The notes under the pieces are model-generated. The model was given only the letters and a program-made list of their open reading frames with translations. It did not search any database and was not told the origin of the DNA. A program made the position numbers and the translations under genes. Positions 8,811-16,613 of a stretch of DNA of 64,000 bases are shown piece by piece (position 1 is the stretch's first letter; every line of letters starts with the position of its first letter). The DNA lies in NCBI RefSeq assembly GCF_900078385.1, contig NZ_FLQR01000001.1:620001-684000 (forward strand), in the 5' to 3' direction. This DNA is from an uncultured Microbacterium sp. Its GTDB lineage: Bacteria; Actinomycetota; Actinomycetes; Actinomycetales; Microbacteriaceae.

Positions 8811-9335
8811 ATGGAGACGTACGTACTCGCCGGCGGGTGCTTCTGGTGCCTGGACGCCGCATACCGCGCCCTGCGCGGGGTGACCGAGGTCGAATCCGGC
8901 TACATCGGCGGCGCCACGCCGCACCCGAGCTACGAGCAGGTCTGCACCGGCCGGACCGGGCACGCCGAAGCCGTCAAGGTCACGTTCGACCCCGAGGTGA
9001 TCCCCGGCGACGTCATCCTCGACGCGTTCTTCACGATGCACGACCCGCGCCAGCTGAACCGCCAGGGCAACGACGTCGGCACGCAGTACCGCTCCGCGAT
9101 GTTCCCCGCCGACGACGCGCAGCGCGAGGCCTTCGCGGCCGCCGCTGAGCGGGCGTCCGAGTGGTGGGACGGCGGCCTCGTCACGACCACGGAGGAGCTC
9201 GGCACCTTCTACCCCGCGGAGGACTACCACCAGGACTTCTTCACGAAGAACCCCGGTCAGGGCTATTGCCTCGCCGTGGCCGTGCCGAAGGTGAACAAGG
9301 TGCGCGCGCGCTTCAGCGAGTACGCCCGCGCCTGA
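8811..9335 (+). CDS. msrA: Peptide methionine (S)-S-oxide reductase
   Basis: This 174-residue enzyme repairs oxidised methionine in proteins using thioredoxin. The catalytic GGCFWC motif is at residues 8-13. Further family blocks are TGRTGHAEAVKVTFDP and FFTMHDPRQLNRQGNDVGTQYRS. Length is normal. It is preceded by a 129-bp divergent promoter region shared with the small leftward gene and followed by two tandem hairpins before ssb. Confidence 0.97.
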   Translation: METYVLAGGCFWCLDAAYRALRGVTEVESGYIGGATPHPSYEQVCTGRTGHAEAVKVTFDPEVIPGDVILDAFFTMHDPRQLNRQGNDVGTQYRSAMFPADDAQREAFAAAAERASEWWDGGLVTTTEELGTFYPAEDYHQDFFTKNPGQGYCLAVAVPKVNKVRARFSEYARA

Positions 9336-9379
9336 CGCTTCCTCCCCACCGCGCCTCCTCGCGCAGCCTTCCACCGATC

Positions 9380-9414
9380 ACCGGCTGCCGCCGTCCGCGA
9401 CGGCGACAGCCGGT
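9380..9414 (+). terminator. Hairpin downstream of msrA
   Basis: An inverted repeat with arms 9380-9395 and 9399-9414 is broken by a single mismatch (C9388/A9406) and has a CGC loop. It begins 45 bases after the msrA stop. There is no T tract, which is usual for actinobacterial terminators. Confidence 0.6.
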
Positions 9415-9424
9415 CAGTGTGGAA

Positions 9425-9463
9425 GTGCTTCGGCATCCGACGGGCACTCGGATGCCGAAGCAC
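9425..9463. terminator. Perfect 16-bp hairpin between msrA and ssb
   Basis: Arms 9425-9440 and 9448-9463 are perfect complements around a 7-base loop. It lies immediately after the first hairpin and 41 bases before the ssb start. It carries the GGCATCC/GGATGCC word also seen in the hairpins at 17720 and 41151. It could be a second terminator or an attenuator in the ssb leader. Confidence 0.55.
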
Positions 9464-9503
9464 GGCCGGCGGAGGGTCCGCGGCCTTCGAGAGAGGAACC
9501 GCG

Positions 9504-10058
9504 ATGAACGATCGCATCACCGTCGTCGGCAACATCGCCTCCGTCCCCGAGCGCCGGCAGACCGGCACCGGGGTTCCGGTGGCCAAATTCCGGCTGGCGA
9601 CGAGCCAGCGTCACCGCGACGCGCAGGGTGTGTGGGTTGACGGCGACACCAACTTCTACTCCGTGTCGGCGTACCGGCAGCTCGCCGAGCACGCCCTGGC
9701 CTCGCTGCAGCGCGGGCAGCGCGTCATCGTGACGGGCGGCTTCAAACTCCGCACGTGGGAGGTCGGCGAGAAGAGGGGCACCGAGGCGGAGATCGACGCC
9801 GACGCCCTCGGACCCGATCTGCAGTGGGGGACGAGCGTCTTCACGTCGCTCAAGCGGGAGGTCGCGGCACCGGCAGTCCCCGCGAGCTGGGCGGCCGGCG
9901 GCGACACTGCCGGTGGCGACACGGCCGGTGGCGACGGCGCCGGCGAGACCGACGGTGACGAGACCGCCGCCGCCGACGACGTGGCGGACGACGACGTGGA
10001 GGCCGCGAGGGAGCCCGCGTGGGCGCGCGGACCCTTGAGGGAGGCGACCCCGTTCTGA
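9504..10058 (+). CDS. Single-stranded DNA-binding protein (paralogue)
   Basis: This 184-residue protein has an N-terminal OB fold (residues about 1-110; ITVVGNIASVPERRQTGTGVP, then FRLATSQRHRDAQGVW). The long low-complexity tail is rich in Gly, Thr, Asp and Ala with a repeated AGGDT unit. The tail ends in TPF rather than the usual acidic DDDIPF tip that recruits partners. It is not next to rpsF/rpsR, so it is probably a secondary SSB. The ATG is preceded by GAGAGG. Two hairpins precede it. Confidence 0.82.
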   Translation: MNDRITVVGNIASVPERRQTGTGVPVAKFRLATSQRHRDAQGVWVDGDTNFYSVSAYRQLAEHALASLQRGQRVIVTGGFKLRTWEVGEKRGTEAEIDADALGPDLQWGTSVFTSLKREVAAPAVPASWAAGGDTAGGDTAGGDGAGETDGDETAAADDVADDDVEAAREPAWARGPLREATPF

Positions 10059-10081
10059 ACGAGGCGGGTGCGGAGCGCGCC

Positions 10082-10087
10082 TAGACT
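10082..10087 (+). promoter_or_regulatory. -10 box TAGACT of lipoprotein gene
   Basis: TAGACT ends six bases before the GTG start at 10094, a spacing that implies transcription starts at or almost at the start codon. The same hexamer precedes ettA and tRNA-Pro. Confidence 0.5.
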
Positions 10088-10093
10088 CGCTCC

Positions 10094-10654
10094 GTGCCCG
10101 TTTCGCCTGACCCGTCTCCGTCGCTCGCGGGCCACCCGATCCGTCGCGCCGCCGACCGCGGCCGAGCCGCCGTGGTCGCCGTCGCGATCGCCGGTTCCCT
10201 CGCCGCGGTCCTCGCCGGGTGCGCACCGTCGACCGCCGATCCGTCGGGCTCGGGGACACCGGCGCCGACCGTGACCGCCTCGCCGACCGCCACCGCCACC
10301 GCGACGCCCACGCCCACCGGGCCGACGCTCGTCGCCGGCGGGTCGGCCGAGGACAACCTGCCGCTGTTCGCCCAGATCGTGCAGACGGTCGCGGCCACGG
10401 CGGACAAGGCCAAAGGGCGTGCGTACATCGACGCGCTCGTGCGGGCGGGGTTCGACAAGTCGGCGATGGAACTGACCGACGACCGGACGAGCGTCGACAA
10501 CCCGGCCGACAGCATCCAATTCTCCGTCGCGTGGGACGGTGAGTGCCTGGTGGGCCAGGTGGGTCCCTCGACGCCGCGCCCCACGGCGGTCGTCCTGCCC
10601 GCGCTGCCCGCCGGCAACTGCCTCGTCGGGCGGACCCGCCCGATCGACTGGTGA
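10094..10654 (+). CDS. Putative lipoprotein (DUF6993-like)
   Basis: This 186-residue secreted lipoprotein has an N-terminal signal with a hydrophobic core AAVVAVAIAGSLAAVLAGC and lipobox LAGC, so it should be anchored outside the membrane. A Thr/Pro/Ala linker (residues about 48-76) follows, then a compact C-terminal domain. That domain holds two Cys (in DGECLVGQVG and GNCLVGRTRP) likely to form a disulfide. It resembles a small actinobacterial domain of unknown function. Basic residues ahead of the signal extend further than usual, so a downstream start is possible. Confidence 0.72.
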   Translation: MPVSPDPSPSLAGHPIRRAADRGRAAVVAVAIAGSLAAVLAGCAPSTADPSGSGTPAPTVTASPTATATATPTPTGPTLVAGGSAEDNLPLFAQIVQTVAATADKAKGRAYIDALVRAGFDKSAMELTDDRTSVDNPADSIQFSVAWDGECLVGQVGPSTPRPTAVVLPALPAGNCLVGRTRPIDW

Positions 10655-10674
10655 GGCACTCTCCGCCGCCCGCG

Positions 10675-10680
10675 TAGACT
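10675..10680 (+). promoter_or_regulatory. -10 box TAGACT of ettA
   Basis: TAGACT ends nine bases before the ettA ATG. No Shine-Dalgarno sequence separates them, consistent with leaderless or near-leaderless transcription. Confidence 0.5.
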
Positions 10681-10689
10681 TGGGCCGTT

Positions 10690-12369
10690 ATGGCTGAATA
10701 CATCTACTCGATGGTCCGTGCCCGCAAAGCGGTGGGCGAGAAGCTCATCCTCGACGACGTCACGATGGCATTCCTGCCCGGCGCCAAGATCGGCATGGTG
10801 GGCCCGAACGGTGCCGGCAAGTCGACGATCCTGAAGATCATGGCCGGCATGGATCAGCCCTCGAACGGCGAGGCGAAGCTCTCACCCGGCTACACCGTCG
10901 GCATCCTCATGCAGGAGCCGGAGCTCGACGAGACCAAGACGGTGCTGGAGAACATCCAGGAGGGCGTCGCGATCAAGGCGAAGCTCGACCGGTTCAACGA
11001 GATCTCCGCCCTCATGGCCGACCCCGACGCGGACTTCGACGCGTTGCTGAGCGAGATGGGTGTCCTCCAGGAGGAGATCGACGCGGCCGACGGCTGGGAC
11101 CTCGACTCGCAGCTCGAGCAGGCCATGGACGCGCTGCGCACCCCGCCCGGGGATGCCGAGATCGCGCCGCTCTCCGGTGGTGAGCGCCGCCGGGTCGCCC
11201 TCGCGAAGCTCCTGCTGCAGAAGCCCGACCTCCTCCTCCTCGACGAGCCCACGAACCACCTGGACGCCGAGAGCGTGCTCTGGCTCGAGCAGCACCTGCA
11301 GGCCTACAAGGGCGCCGTCATCGCGATCACCCATGACCGGTACTTCCTCGACCACGTCGCCGAGTGGATCGCCGAGGTCGACCGTGGACGCCTCATCGGC
11401 TACGAGGGCAACTACTCGACCTACCTGGAGAAGAAGGCCGAGCGCCTCGACGTCCAGGGCAAGAAGGACGCCAAGCTCGCCAAGCGACTGAAGGACGAGC
11501 TGGAGTGGGTCCGCAGCAGCGCCAAGGGCCGTCAGACCAAGTCGAAGGCGCGCCTGGCGCGTTATGAGGAGATGGCGACCGAGGCCGAGCGCACGCGGAA
11601 GCTGGACTTCGAGGAGATCCAGATCCCCGCCGGTCCGCGCCTGGGCAGCATCGTGATCGACGCCAAGAAGCTCGAGAAGGGCTTCGGCGACCGCACGCTC
11701 ATCGACGGGCTGAGCTTCAACCTCCCGCCGAACGGCATCGTCGGCGTCATCGGCCCGAACGGCGTCGGCAAGACGACCCTCTTCAAGACGATCGTGGGCC
11801 TCGAACCGCTGGACGGCGGCAACCTCAAGGTCGGCGAGACCGTGAAGATCAGCTACGTCGACCAGTCGCGCAGCAACATCGACCCGACCAAGACGCTGTG
11901 GGAGGTCGTCTCGGACGGCCTCGACATCATCACCGTCGGCAAGATCGAGATCCCGTCCCGCGCCTACGTGTCGAAGTTCGGCTTCAAGGGGCCCGACCAG
12001 CAGAAGAAGGCCGGCGTGCTCTCCGGTGGAGAGCGCAACCGCCTGAACCTCGCTCTGACGCTCAAGGAGGGCGGCAACCTGCTGCTCCTCGATGAGCCGA
12101 CGAACGACCTGGACGTCGAGACCCTGTCGAGCCTGGAGAACGCGCTGCTCGAGTTCCCCGGCTGCGCCGTGGTCATCACCCACGACCGGTGGTTCCTGGA
12201 CCGGATCGCGACGCACATCCTGGCGTACGAGGGCACCGAGGAGAACCCGGGGCAGTGGTACTGGTTCGAGGGCAACTTCGAGTCCTACGAGGCGAACAAG
12301 ATCGAGCGCCTCGGCGCCGACGCGGCGAAGCCCCACCGTTCCACGCACCGCAAGCTCACCCGTGACTGA
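10690..12369 (+). CDS. ettA: Energy-dependent translational throttle protein EttA
   Basis: This 559-residue ABC-F protein binds the ribosomal E site and gates the first peptide bond according to ATP/ADP. Two ABC domains are clear. The first has Walker A GPNGAGKST near residue 38 and signature LSGGERRRVALAK. The second has GPNGVGKTT near residue 356 and LSGGERNRLNLAL. An arm insertion lies within domain 1 and a charged linker between the domains. No transmembrane domain is present, as expected for ABC-F. Its stop overlaps the next gene by eight bases. Confidence 0.96.
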   Translation: MAEYIYSMVRARKAVGEKLILDDVTMAFLPGAKIGMVGPNGAGKSTILKIMAGMDQPSNGEAKLSPGYTVGILMQEPELDETKTVLENIQEGVAIKAKLDRFNEISALMADPDADFDALLSEMGVLQEEIDAADGWDLDSQLEQAMDALRTPPGDAEIAPLSGGERRRVALAKLLLQKPDLLLLDEPTNHLDAESVLWLEQHLQAYKGAVIAITHDRYFLDHVAEWIAEVDRGRLIGYEGNYSTYLEKKAERLDVQGKKDAKLAKRLKDELEWVRSSAKGRQTKSKARLARYEEMATEAERTRKLDFEEIQIPAGPRLGSIVIDAKKLEKGFGDRTLIDGLSFNLPPNGIVGVIGPNGVGKTTLFKTIVGLEPLDGGNLKVGETVKISYVDQSRSNIDPTKTLWEVVSDGLDIITVGKIEIPSRAYVSKFGFKGPDQQKKAGVLSGGERNRLNLALTLKEGGNLLLLDEPTNDLDVETLSSLENALLEFPGCAVVITHDRWFLDRIATHILAYEGTEENPGQWYWFEGNFESYEANKIERLGADAAKPHRSTHRKLTRD

Positions 12370-12844
12370 CGGCGCGCGGATGCACGTCCCCATCCACCTG
12401 CGATGGGGCGATCTCGACGCGTTCAACCACGTCAACAACACCGCGATGCTCAAGCTCCTCGAAGAGGCGCGCGTGCGCGTCTTCTGGCTTCCGCAGGAGG
12501 GCGAGACCGGTCCCGAGACGGCGGTGCTCGAGTCGAGCCTCGCGGCCGGCACGGTGACGCTCATCGCCCGCCAGGAGATCGAGTACCTCGCACCCGTGCC
12601 GTACGGGCGCGAGCCGCTCGACGTCCAGATGTGGTTCGGCAAGATCGGCGGCTCGAGCGTCGAGGTCTGCTACGACGTCTACAGCCCGCTGGGCACGACG
12701 CCGCAGACGCTCTACGCGCGGGCGACATCGGTCGTCGTGATGGTGGATGTCGCGACGGGACGCCCCACGCGGCTCTCCGAGGAGATGCGCCGGGTGTGGG
12801 AGCCGTACCTCGGCGAGCCCATCGTCTACGGCCACCGCCGCTGA
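12362..12844 (+). CDS. Hotdog-fold acyl-CoA thioesterase
   Basis: This 160-residue hotdog-fold protein of the 4-hydroxybenzoyl-CoA thioesterase/YbgC type has RWGDLDAFNHVNNTAMLKLLEEAR near residue 13, including the Asp and His/Asn typical of the active-site loop. The acyl substrate is unknown. A GTG at 12362 overlapping the ettA end is chosen. An ATG at 12380 is an alternative, and neither has a clear ribosome-binding site. It converges with a second, unrelated thioesterase two bases after its stop. Confidence 0.82.
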   Translation: MTDGARMHVPIHLRWGDLDAFNHVNNTAMLKLLEEARVRVFWLPQEGETGPETAVLESSLAAGTVTLIARQEIEYLAPVPYGREPLDVQMWFGKIGGSSVEVCYDVYSPLGTTPQTLYARATSVVVMVDVATGRPTRLSEEMRRVWEPYLGEPIVYGHRR

Positions 12845-12845
12845 G

Positions 12846-13742
12846 TCAGTCCGCGGCGGGCACCCGCACCATGATCTCCTGCGCCACGGATGCGATGAGC
12901 TCGCCTTCGCGCGTGTAGATCCGGCCCGTCGACAGCCCGCGGCCACCCCGCGCGCTCGGGGACTCCTGCACGTAGAGCAGCCAGTCGTCGACCCGCCCGG
13001 GCCGGTGCCACCACATGGCGTGGTCCAGGCTCGCGACCTTGAGCCCCGGCTGGGACCACGCGATGCCGTGGGCGCGCAGCACCGACTCCTGGATGGTCAG
13101 GTCGCTCATGTAGGCCAGGGCGGCACGGTGCAGCCGCGGGTCGTCCGGGATGGCGCGACGCGTGCGCATCCAGACGGCCTGGTGGGCGACCTGCTCGCCG
13201 TCCACCGCGAGGTAGATCGGTGATGAGACGTGCCGCAGCTCGATGGGGTTGTCCGCGAAGAAGCGGCGCGTCATGGGATGCAGGCCAGGGAGACGGTCCT
13301 CGATGCTGTCGATCCGCTCCGGCGCGGGGACGCCGTCGGGCATCGCGGCACGGTGCTCGAGGCCGGGCGCCTCGCGCTCGAACGACGCGATCATCGAGAA
13401 GATCGGAACGCCCTCCTGGTAAGCCTGCGTGCGGCGGGTCGAGAACGACCGCCCGTCGTGGATGCGGTCGACCGAGAAGGTCAGGCCCGACGTCGAGTCC
13501 CCGGGCCGCAGGAAGTAGCCGTGCATGGAGTGCGCCGTGCGGTCGTCCGGGAGCGTGCGCTCGGCCGCGACGACGGCCTGGGCGAGCACCTGCCCGCCGA
13601 ACACGCGCCCGGTCGGCATGTGCTGCGACACCCCCGTGAAGATGTCCTCCGTCGTGCGGGCGTCGCTGGAAGCCAGGTCGAGGACCGCGAGCATGCCGGC
13701 CACCGGGTCGAGGTCGTCCGCCACGTCGTCTCCGTCTCGCAC
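12846..13742 (-). CDS. tesB: Acyl-CoA thioesterase II (TesB family)
   Basis: This 298-residue double-hotdog thioesterase hydrolyses medium- to long-chain acyl-CoA. Typical blocks are GQVLAQAVVAAERTL, HSMHGYFLRPGD and RVDDWLLYVQESPSA, and the C-terminal hotdog ends with GRIYTREGELIASVAQEIMVR. Length is normal. The GTG start at 13742 is the first available, and ATG/GTG codons a few residues further in are alternatives. The divergent gene starts 43 bases away. Confidence 0.9.
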   Translation of the reverse strand: MRDGDDVADDLDPVAGMLAVLDLASSDARTTEDIFTGVSQHMPTGRVFGGQVLAQAVVAAERTLPDDRTAHSMHGYFLRPGDSTSGLTFSVDRIHDGRSFSTRRTQAYQEGVPIFSMIASFEREAPGLEHRAAMPDGVPAPERIDSIEDRLPGLHPMTRRFFADNPIELRHVSSPIYLAVDGEQVAHQAVWMRTRRAIPDDPRLHRAALAYMSDLTIQESVLRAHGIAWSQPGLKVASLDHAMWWHRPGRVDDWLLYVQESPSARGGRGLSTGRIYTREGELIASVAQEIMVRVPAAD

Positions 13743-13784
13743 ACTCCGCGCCGGGGCGCATCCGTCGCTGATAGCTTAGGGCGG

Positions 13785-14456
13785 ATGTCCCCGAGCCTCC
13801 GCTTCCCCGACCCGCAGGCCGCCGCCGACGTCCTCACCTTCGCCCGGCGCGCGACCCGCCTGGGCGACGGCGCCGTGCGACTGCGCGCGGAGGGGGGCGT
13901 CCTCGCCGTCACCTCGGCGCCCCTCGCCCCGCGCACGCTGCTGGAAGCGGTGCCCACGGTCCTCGGGATGCGGTTCCTCCCGGTCGACCCCGAACTGGTG
14001 TGCGACCTCGTCGTGGACGCCGGGGCGCTCTCCGAGGGAGAGGAGGAGCGCACGGTCCGCCTTCCGGACAGCGCCGTGACGGCGCCGTGGGTCGGCATCT
14101 CGCCGCCGCGCCGAGGGTGGGCGGAGGTCGGCACGCTGCCGGCGGCCCTGCTCGCCGCTCGCGCCCAATGGGGCATCGCCGCCGTCGCGGAGCAGGTGCC
14201 CACCGATGCCGGCGACGACGCCGTGCACCGCGTGCGGTCGGTCGTGTGGGGAGCCGTCGACGAGGACCTCGGCGGCATTCCGCTCGGCGCCGCGTTCGCC
14301 GCCTTCGCGCTCGGGTTCATCGTGGGCGAGGAGGACGCGGCCGTGCGCCGCTCCGGCCCGTGGACGCGTGTGAGCCTCGCGCGCGGGCACGTGCTGGTGC
14401 GCACGGCCGGTCCTCCCGGCCTCACGGCCGTCCGGCGCACCGGCGCGAGCCGGTAG
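13785..14456 (+). CDS. Hypothetical actinobacterial protein
   Basis: This 223-residue cytoplasmic protein is not recognised beyond resembling conserved actinobacterial hypotheticals. It begins LRFPDPQAAADVLTFARRATRLG and contains WVGISPPRRGWAEVGTL and GIPLGAAFAAFALGFI (one weakly hydrophobic helix). A TAGCTT hexamer at 13772-13777 ends seven bases before the ATG, suggesting leaderless transcription. It is convergent with the flavin dehydrogenase gene. Confidence 0.65.
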   Translation: MSPSLRFPDPQAAADVLTFARRATRLGDGAVRLRAEGGVLAVTSAPLAPRTLLEAVPTVLGMRFLPVDPELVCDLVVDAGALSEGEEERTVRLPDSAVTAPWVGISPPRRGWAEVGTLPAALLAARAQWGIAAVAEQVPTDAGDDAVHRVRSVVWGAVDEDLGGIPLGAAFAAFALGFIVGEEDAAVRRSGPWTRVSLARGHVLVRTAGPPGLTAVRRTGASR

Positions 14457-14463
14457 CCGGGCG

Positions 14464-16140
14464 TCAGACGGCGGCCGCGGCCGCGCGTCCCGCGATGCGG
14501 CCCGAGAAGAGGCATCCGCCGAGGAACGTCCCCTCCAGCGCGCGGTAGCCGTGCAGGCCGCCGCCGCCGAATCCGGCCGCCTCGCCCGCGGCGAAGAGGC
14601 CCGGAACGGGAGCGCCGTCGCCGCCGAGGGCGCGCGCGGACAGGTCGGTCTCGATCCCGCCGAGCGACTTCCGCGTCAGCACGTGCAGCTTCACGGCGAT
14701 GAGCGGTCCGTTCTTCGGATCGAGGATGCGGTGCGGGACGGCGGTGCGCACGAGACGGTCGCCGCGGTAGGCGCGCGCGGAGCGGAGCATCGCGATCTGC
14801 GCGTCCTTTGTGAAGTCGTTGTCGATCTCGCGGTCGCGGGCCTCGACCTCGGTCCGCACCCGATCCGCGTCGAGGCTCTCGCCGCCCGGCAGCGCCTGCA
14901 TCCCGGCGATGAGATCGTCGAGGGTGTCGCGCACGATGAAGTCCGCGCCATGGTCGAGGAAGGCCTGCACGGGTCCGGCCGCGCCCTTGCCGAGCCGTGA
15001 TCTGACCAGGAGCGGCAGGTCCTTGTCCGTGAGGTCAGGGTTCTGCTCGCTCCCGGAGAGCGTGAACTCCTTCTCCACGATCGCGCGGGACAGCACGAAC
15101 CACGAGTGGTCGTGCCCGGTCGCGCGCAGGTGCGCGAGCGTGCCGAGGGTGTCGAACCCGGGGAACAGCGGGACGGGCAGTCGGTTCCCGGCGGCGTCGA
15201 GCCACACCGAGGACGGGCCGGGGAGGATCCGGATGCCGTGCTGCGGCCAGACCGGATCGAAGTTCTGGATGCCCTCGACGTAGTGCCACATGCGGTCGCC
15301 GTTGATGAGCCGCGCGCCTGCGGCGCTGCTCACCGGCTGCATGGATCCGTCGACGTAGGCCGGGACGCCGGAGAGCAGCGACGCGGGCGGAGTGCCGAGG
15401 CTCGCGGGCCACTGCGCGCGCACCATGTCGTGGTTGCCGCCGATGCCGCCGGCGGCGACGATGACGGCGGATGCCCGGATCTCGAACGCCCCCACGGTCT
15501 CGCGCGCCGTCGCGACGCCGCGGGCGGCGCCGGACGGGGCGAGGACGTCGCCGGAGGCGCCTGCCACGACGCCGTCCGACACGGTGAGCTCGGTCACCTT
15601 GTGGCGGGGGAGGACTGTCACCCGGCCCTGCGCCTCGCCGTTTTCGATCGCCTTCTGGAACGGCGCGACGATACCCGGCCCGGTGCCCCACACGATGTGG
15701 AAGCGGGGGACCGAGTTGCCGGGGCCGGTCGCGAGGTAGCCCCCGCGCTCAGCCCAGCCGACGACCGGGAAGAAGCCGACGCCGTGCGAGCGCAGCCAGG
15801 CGCGCTTCTCTTCGTGGGCGAACTCCAGGTAGGCCTCGGCCCACCTGCGGGGCCAGTGGTCCTCGTCGCGGTCGAAGCCCGCCGTGGCGAACCAGTCCTG
15901 CCGTGCGAGGTCGGGCGAGTCCCTGATCCCCATCCGGCGCTGCTCGGGGGAGTCGATGAGCATCAGCCCGCCGAAGGACCAGTGCGCCTGGCCGCCCAGG
16001 TTCGTGCGCGGCTCCTGATCGACGATGACGACCCGCTTGCCCGCGGCGGCCCCTTCGGCGGCCGCCACGAGGCCCGCCAGTCCCCAGCCGATCACGAGGA
16101 TGTCCGTCGAATGCGTCTGGGTCTGCCGGGCTGCGGTCAT
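14464..16140 (-). CDS. FAD-binding dehydrogenase (KstD-like family)
   Basis: This 558-residue flavoprotein has the N-terminal Rossmann motif VIGWGLAGLVAAAEGAAAGK near residue 16 and the C-terminal FAD/active-site region GLFAAGEAAGFGGGGLHGYRALEGTFLGG. It belongs to the 3-ketosteroid dehydrogenase/fumarate reductase-like superfamily. The actual substrate is unknown and need not be a steroid. It is the last gene of the mscS-globin-dehydrogenase operon, and its ATG shares one base with the globin stop. Confidence 0.82.
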   Translation of the reverse strand: MTAARQTQTHSTDILVIGWGLAGLVAAAEGAAAGKRVVIVDQEPRTNLGGQAHWSFGGLMLIDSPEQRRMGIRDSPDLARQDWFATAGFDRDEDHWPRRWAEAYLEFAHEEKRAWLRSHGVGFFPVVGWAERGGYLATGPGNSVPRFHIVWGTGPGIVAPFQKAIENGEAQGRVTVLPRHKVTELTVSDGVVAGASGDVLAPSGAARGVATARETVGAFEIRASAVIVAAGGIGGNHDMVRAQWPASLGTPPASLLSGVPAYVDGSMQPVSSAAGARLINGDRMWHYVEGIQNFDPVWPQHGIRILPGPSSVWLDAAGNRLPVPLFPGFDTLGTLAHLRATGHDHSWFVLSRAIVEKEFTLSGSEQNPDLTDKDLPLLVRSRLGKGAAGPVQAFLDHGADFIVRDTLDDLIAGMQALPGGESLDADRVRTEVEARDREIDNDFTKDAQIAMLRSARAYRGDRLVRTAVPHRILDPKNGPLIAVKLHVLTRKSLGGIETDLSARALGGDGAPVPGLFAAGEAAGFGGGGLHGYRALEGTFLGGCLFSGRIAGRAAAAAV

Positions 16141-16613
16141 CACGACTCCTTCGTCGTCTCGGGGTGTGCCAGGAGGGTCGTCGCCTCCGCGGGCCGGGTC
16201 GGGCCGATACCGGTCGGCTCGAAGGTGTTCACCATCGCGAACGCGGCCCGCTGCAGGTAGTCCCAGAGAGTCGCTTCGTGCAGCGGCGGGAGATCCAACT
16301 CGTCGACGGCGGCACGCATGTGCTGCAGCCAGCGGTCCCGGGCATCCGGGTTCACGTGGAAGGCCGCGTGGCGCATGCGCAGGCGCGGGTGCCCGCGGCG
16401 TTCGCTGTACGTGCCGGGCCCGCCCCAATACTGCTCGAGGAAGAGGGTGAGGCGCTCGGCCGCGGGGCGGAGGTCGTCCTCGGGGTACATGGGCTTCAGC
16501 ACATCGTCGCCGGCGACGCCGCGATAGAACGCGTCGACGAGGCGGACGAAGGTGTCGTGCCCGCCGATCTCGTCGTAGAAGCTGAGCGGGGCGGGAGAGC
16601 CGGCATCCGTCAT
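16140..16613 (-). CDS. Truncated haemoglobin (group II, GlbO-like)
   Basis: This 157-residue 2-on-2 globin begins FYDEIGGHDTFVRLVDAFYRGVAGD. It carries a proximal-His region RMRHAAFHV and the group II tryptophan in DRWLQHM. A C-terminal extension (EPTGIGPTRPAEATTLLAHPE) goes beyond the globin core. Such proteins bind O2, NO or peroxides. It is coupled at both ends: its ATG overlaps the mscS stop (ATGA) and its stop overlaps the flavin dehydrogenase start. The dehydrogenase may therefore be a redox partner, which is inference only. Confidence 0.88.
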   Translation of the reverse strand: MTDAGSPAPLSFYDEIGGHDTFVRLVDAFYRGVAGDDVLKPMYPEDDLRPAAERLTLFLEQYWGGPGTYSERRGHPRLRMRHAAFHVNPDARDRWLQHMRAAVDELDLPPLHEATLWDYLQRAAFAMVNTFEPTGIGPTRPAEATTLLAHPETTKES

